Positions 63,615 to 64,000 of a DNA stretch of 64,000 nt are shown in pieces (positions within the stretch are counted from its first letter, which is position 1; each line of letters opens with the position of its first letter). A program made the position numbers and the translations under genes. The notes beneath the pieces were generated by a model. It had not been told where the DNA came from. It searched no databases and worked only from the letters and a program-made list of their open reading frames with translations. The DNA comes from Lentisphaerota bacterium. GTDB taxonomy: Bacteria; Verrucomicrobiota; Lentisphaeria; Victivallales; Victivallaceae. The stretch spans positions 1 through 64,000 of the forward strand of contig SUWJ01000010.1 in the NCBI GenBank assembly GCA_015061545.1. The letters run 5' to 3'.

Positions 63615-64000
63615 TTACATGAGCATACCGCCGTCAATATTGATGACCTGACCCGTCACATAGTTTGAATCGGGGCTGGCGAGGAAGTAGACCACGTTGG
63701 CAACATCTTCGGGAGTTCCGCCGCGCTTCATGGGGATCACCTGCATAAAGGCTTCGCGTGCTTCTTCGGAAAGTTTGCCGGTCATATCGGTAATGATGTA
63801 ACCGGGAGCAACTGCGTTGGCCTGAATATTGCGCGAAGCAAATTCTTTGGCGACGGTTTTGGTCAAACCGATCACCCCGGCCTTACTGGCAGCGTAGTTG
63901 GCCTGACCGACATTACCCATTCTGCCGACCACCGATGCAATGTTGACGATCTTGCCGGCGCGGGCCTTCATCATCGGGCGGATAGCCGCTTTGGTGAAGT
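63615..64000 (-). CDS. fabG: 3-oxoacyl-ACP reductase (partial)
   Basis: Only the C-terminal half lies in the window; the frame stays open to base 64000. It has the SDR catalytic segment [20 protein letters not shown] with Y-x3-K, the [18 protein letters not shown] segment and the ending [15 protein letters not shown]. This matches FabG, which reduces 3-oxoacyl-ACP with NADPH in fatty acid elongation. The ORF track's Met at 63974 is internal; the frame upstream reads on as FTKAAIRP. Confidence 0.93.
   Translation of the reverse strand, partial: FTKAAIRPMMKARAGKIVNIASVVGRMGNVGQANYAASKAGVIGLTKTVAKEFASRNIQANAVAPGYIITDMTGKLSEEAREAFMQVIPMKRGGTPEDVANVVYFLASPDSNYVTGQVINIDGGMLM

Overview
The window looks like chromosome from a Gram-negative member of the PVC superphylum, most likely a Lentisphaerota (Victivallales-like) bacterium. 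This rests on a short pseudopilin with the [20 protein letters not shown] leader typical of that group, secreted carbohydrate-active proteins, a Gfo/Idh plus AP-endonuclease-type sugar operon with an AraC regulator, an FG-GAP protein, and a long DmdC/FadE-like acyl-CoA dehydrogenase with EtfAB. It is inferred from protein style only; no rRNA is present. I saw no rRNA, tRNA, CRISPR array, phage or intact transposon.

Layout. 1-5.0 kb: dTDP-rhamnose operon (rfbB-A-C-D, minus strand) and a divergent family 2 glycosyltransferase, flanked by two inverted copies of a structured GC-rich repeat. 5.0-9.9 kb: three exported carbohydrate-related proteins and a pseudopilin. 10.2-12.4 kb: serA and a GNAT acetyltransferase. 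12.5-25.0 kb: one long plus-strand transcription unit (below). 25-29.8 kb: a SIMPL protein, an 11-repeat FG-GAP protein, purE and rpoZ. 29.8-33.5 kb: acyl-CoA dehydrogenase with etfA/etfB. 33.6-40.1 kb: thiamine salvage pair (TPK plus PnuC-like transporter), rpsD, an SDR reductase, and a sugar isomerase/dehydrogenase pair with its divergent AraC regulator. 40.2-48.5 kb: secDF, yajC, an unknown TerB-like protein, argH, a TR(R/K)TVK-repeat membrane protein and a TPR protein. 48.8-52.6 kb: a 42-aa symporter accessory peptide, a sodium:solute symporter and iorA/iorB. 52.7-57.2 kb: YihY/BrkB and a four-gene proton-channel-like operon (ExbB/TolQ-like, two single-TM Asp proteins, one more TM protein). 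57.2-64 kb: aroA, a small membrane protein, rng, fmt, folK, a nucleoside-hydrolase-like protein, acpP and partial fabG.

The standout is 12,560-25,017. A TM1266-like small protein, a HydE-type radical SAM enzyme, two complete sets of nitrogenase-like H-D-K proteins in tandem, and HypF, HypC, HypD and HypE follow one another with mostly 4-bp overlaps or very short gaps. The second K-like gene overlaps hypF by ATGA. There is no HypA, HypB, HydF, HydG or hydrogenase subunit in the window, and no NifB/E/N, Bch or Cfb partner. Known families say HypCDEF build and carry an Fe(CN)2CO unit and HydE works on an organometallic Fe precursor of the [FeFe] H-cluster. NifH/D/K-like systems perform ATP-driven low-potential reductions. 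Their coupling suggests an undescribed reductase or cofactor-assembly system using an Fe-CO/CN unit. That function is inference; the gene content and coupling are read directly from the sequence. Between the TM1266-like gene and hydE lies a leader with mutually exclusive hairpins that looks like an attenuator.

Start sites were moved from the ORF track wherever a Shine-Dalgarno, an ATGA overlap or family length argued for it; most other ORF-track lines are antisense or frame shadows.
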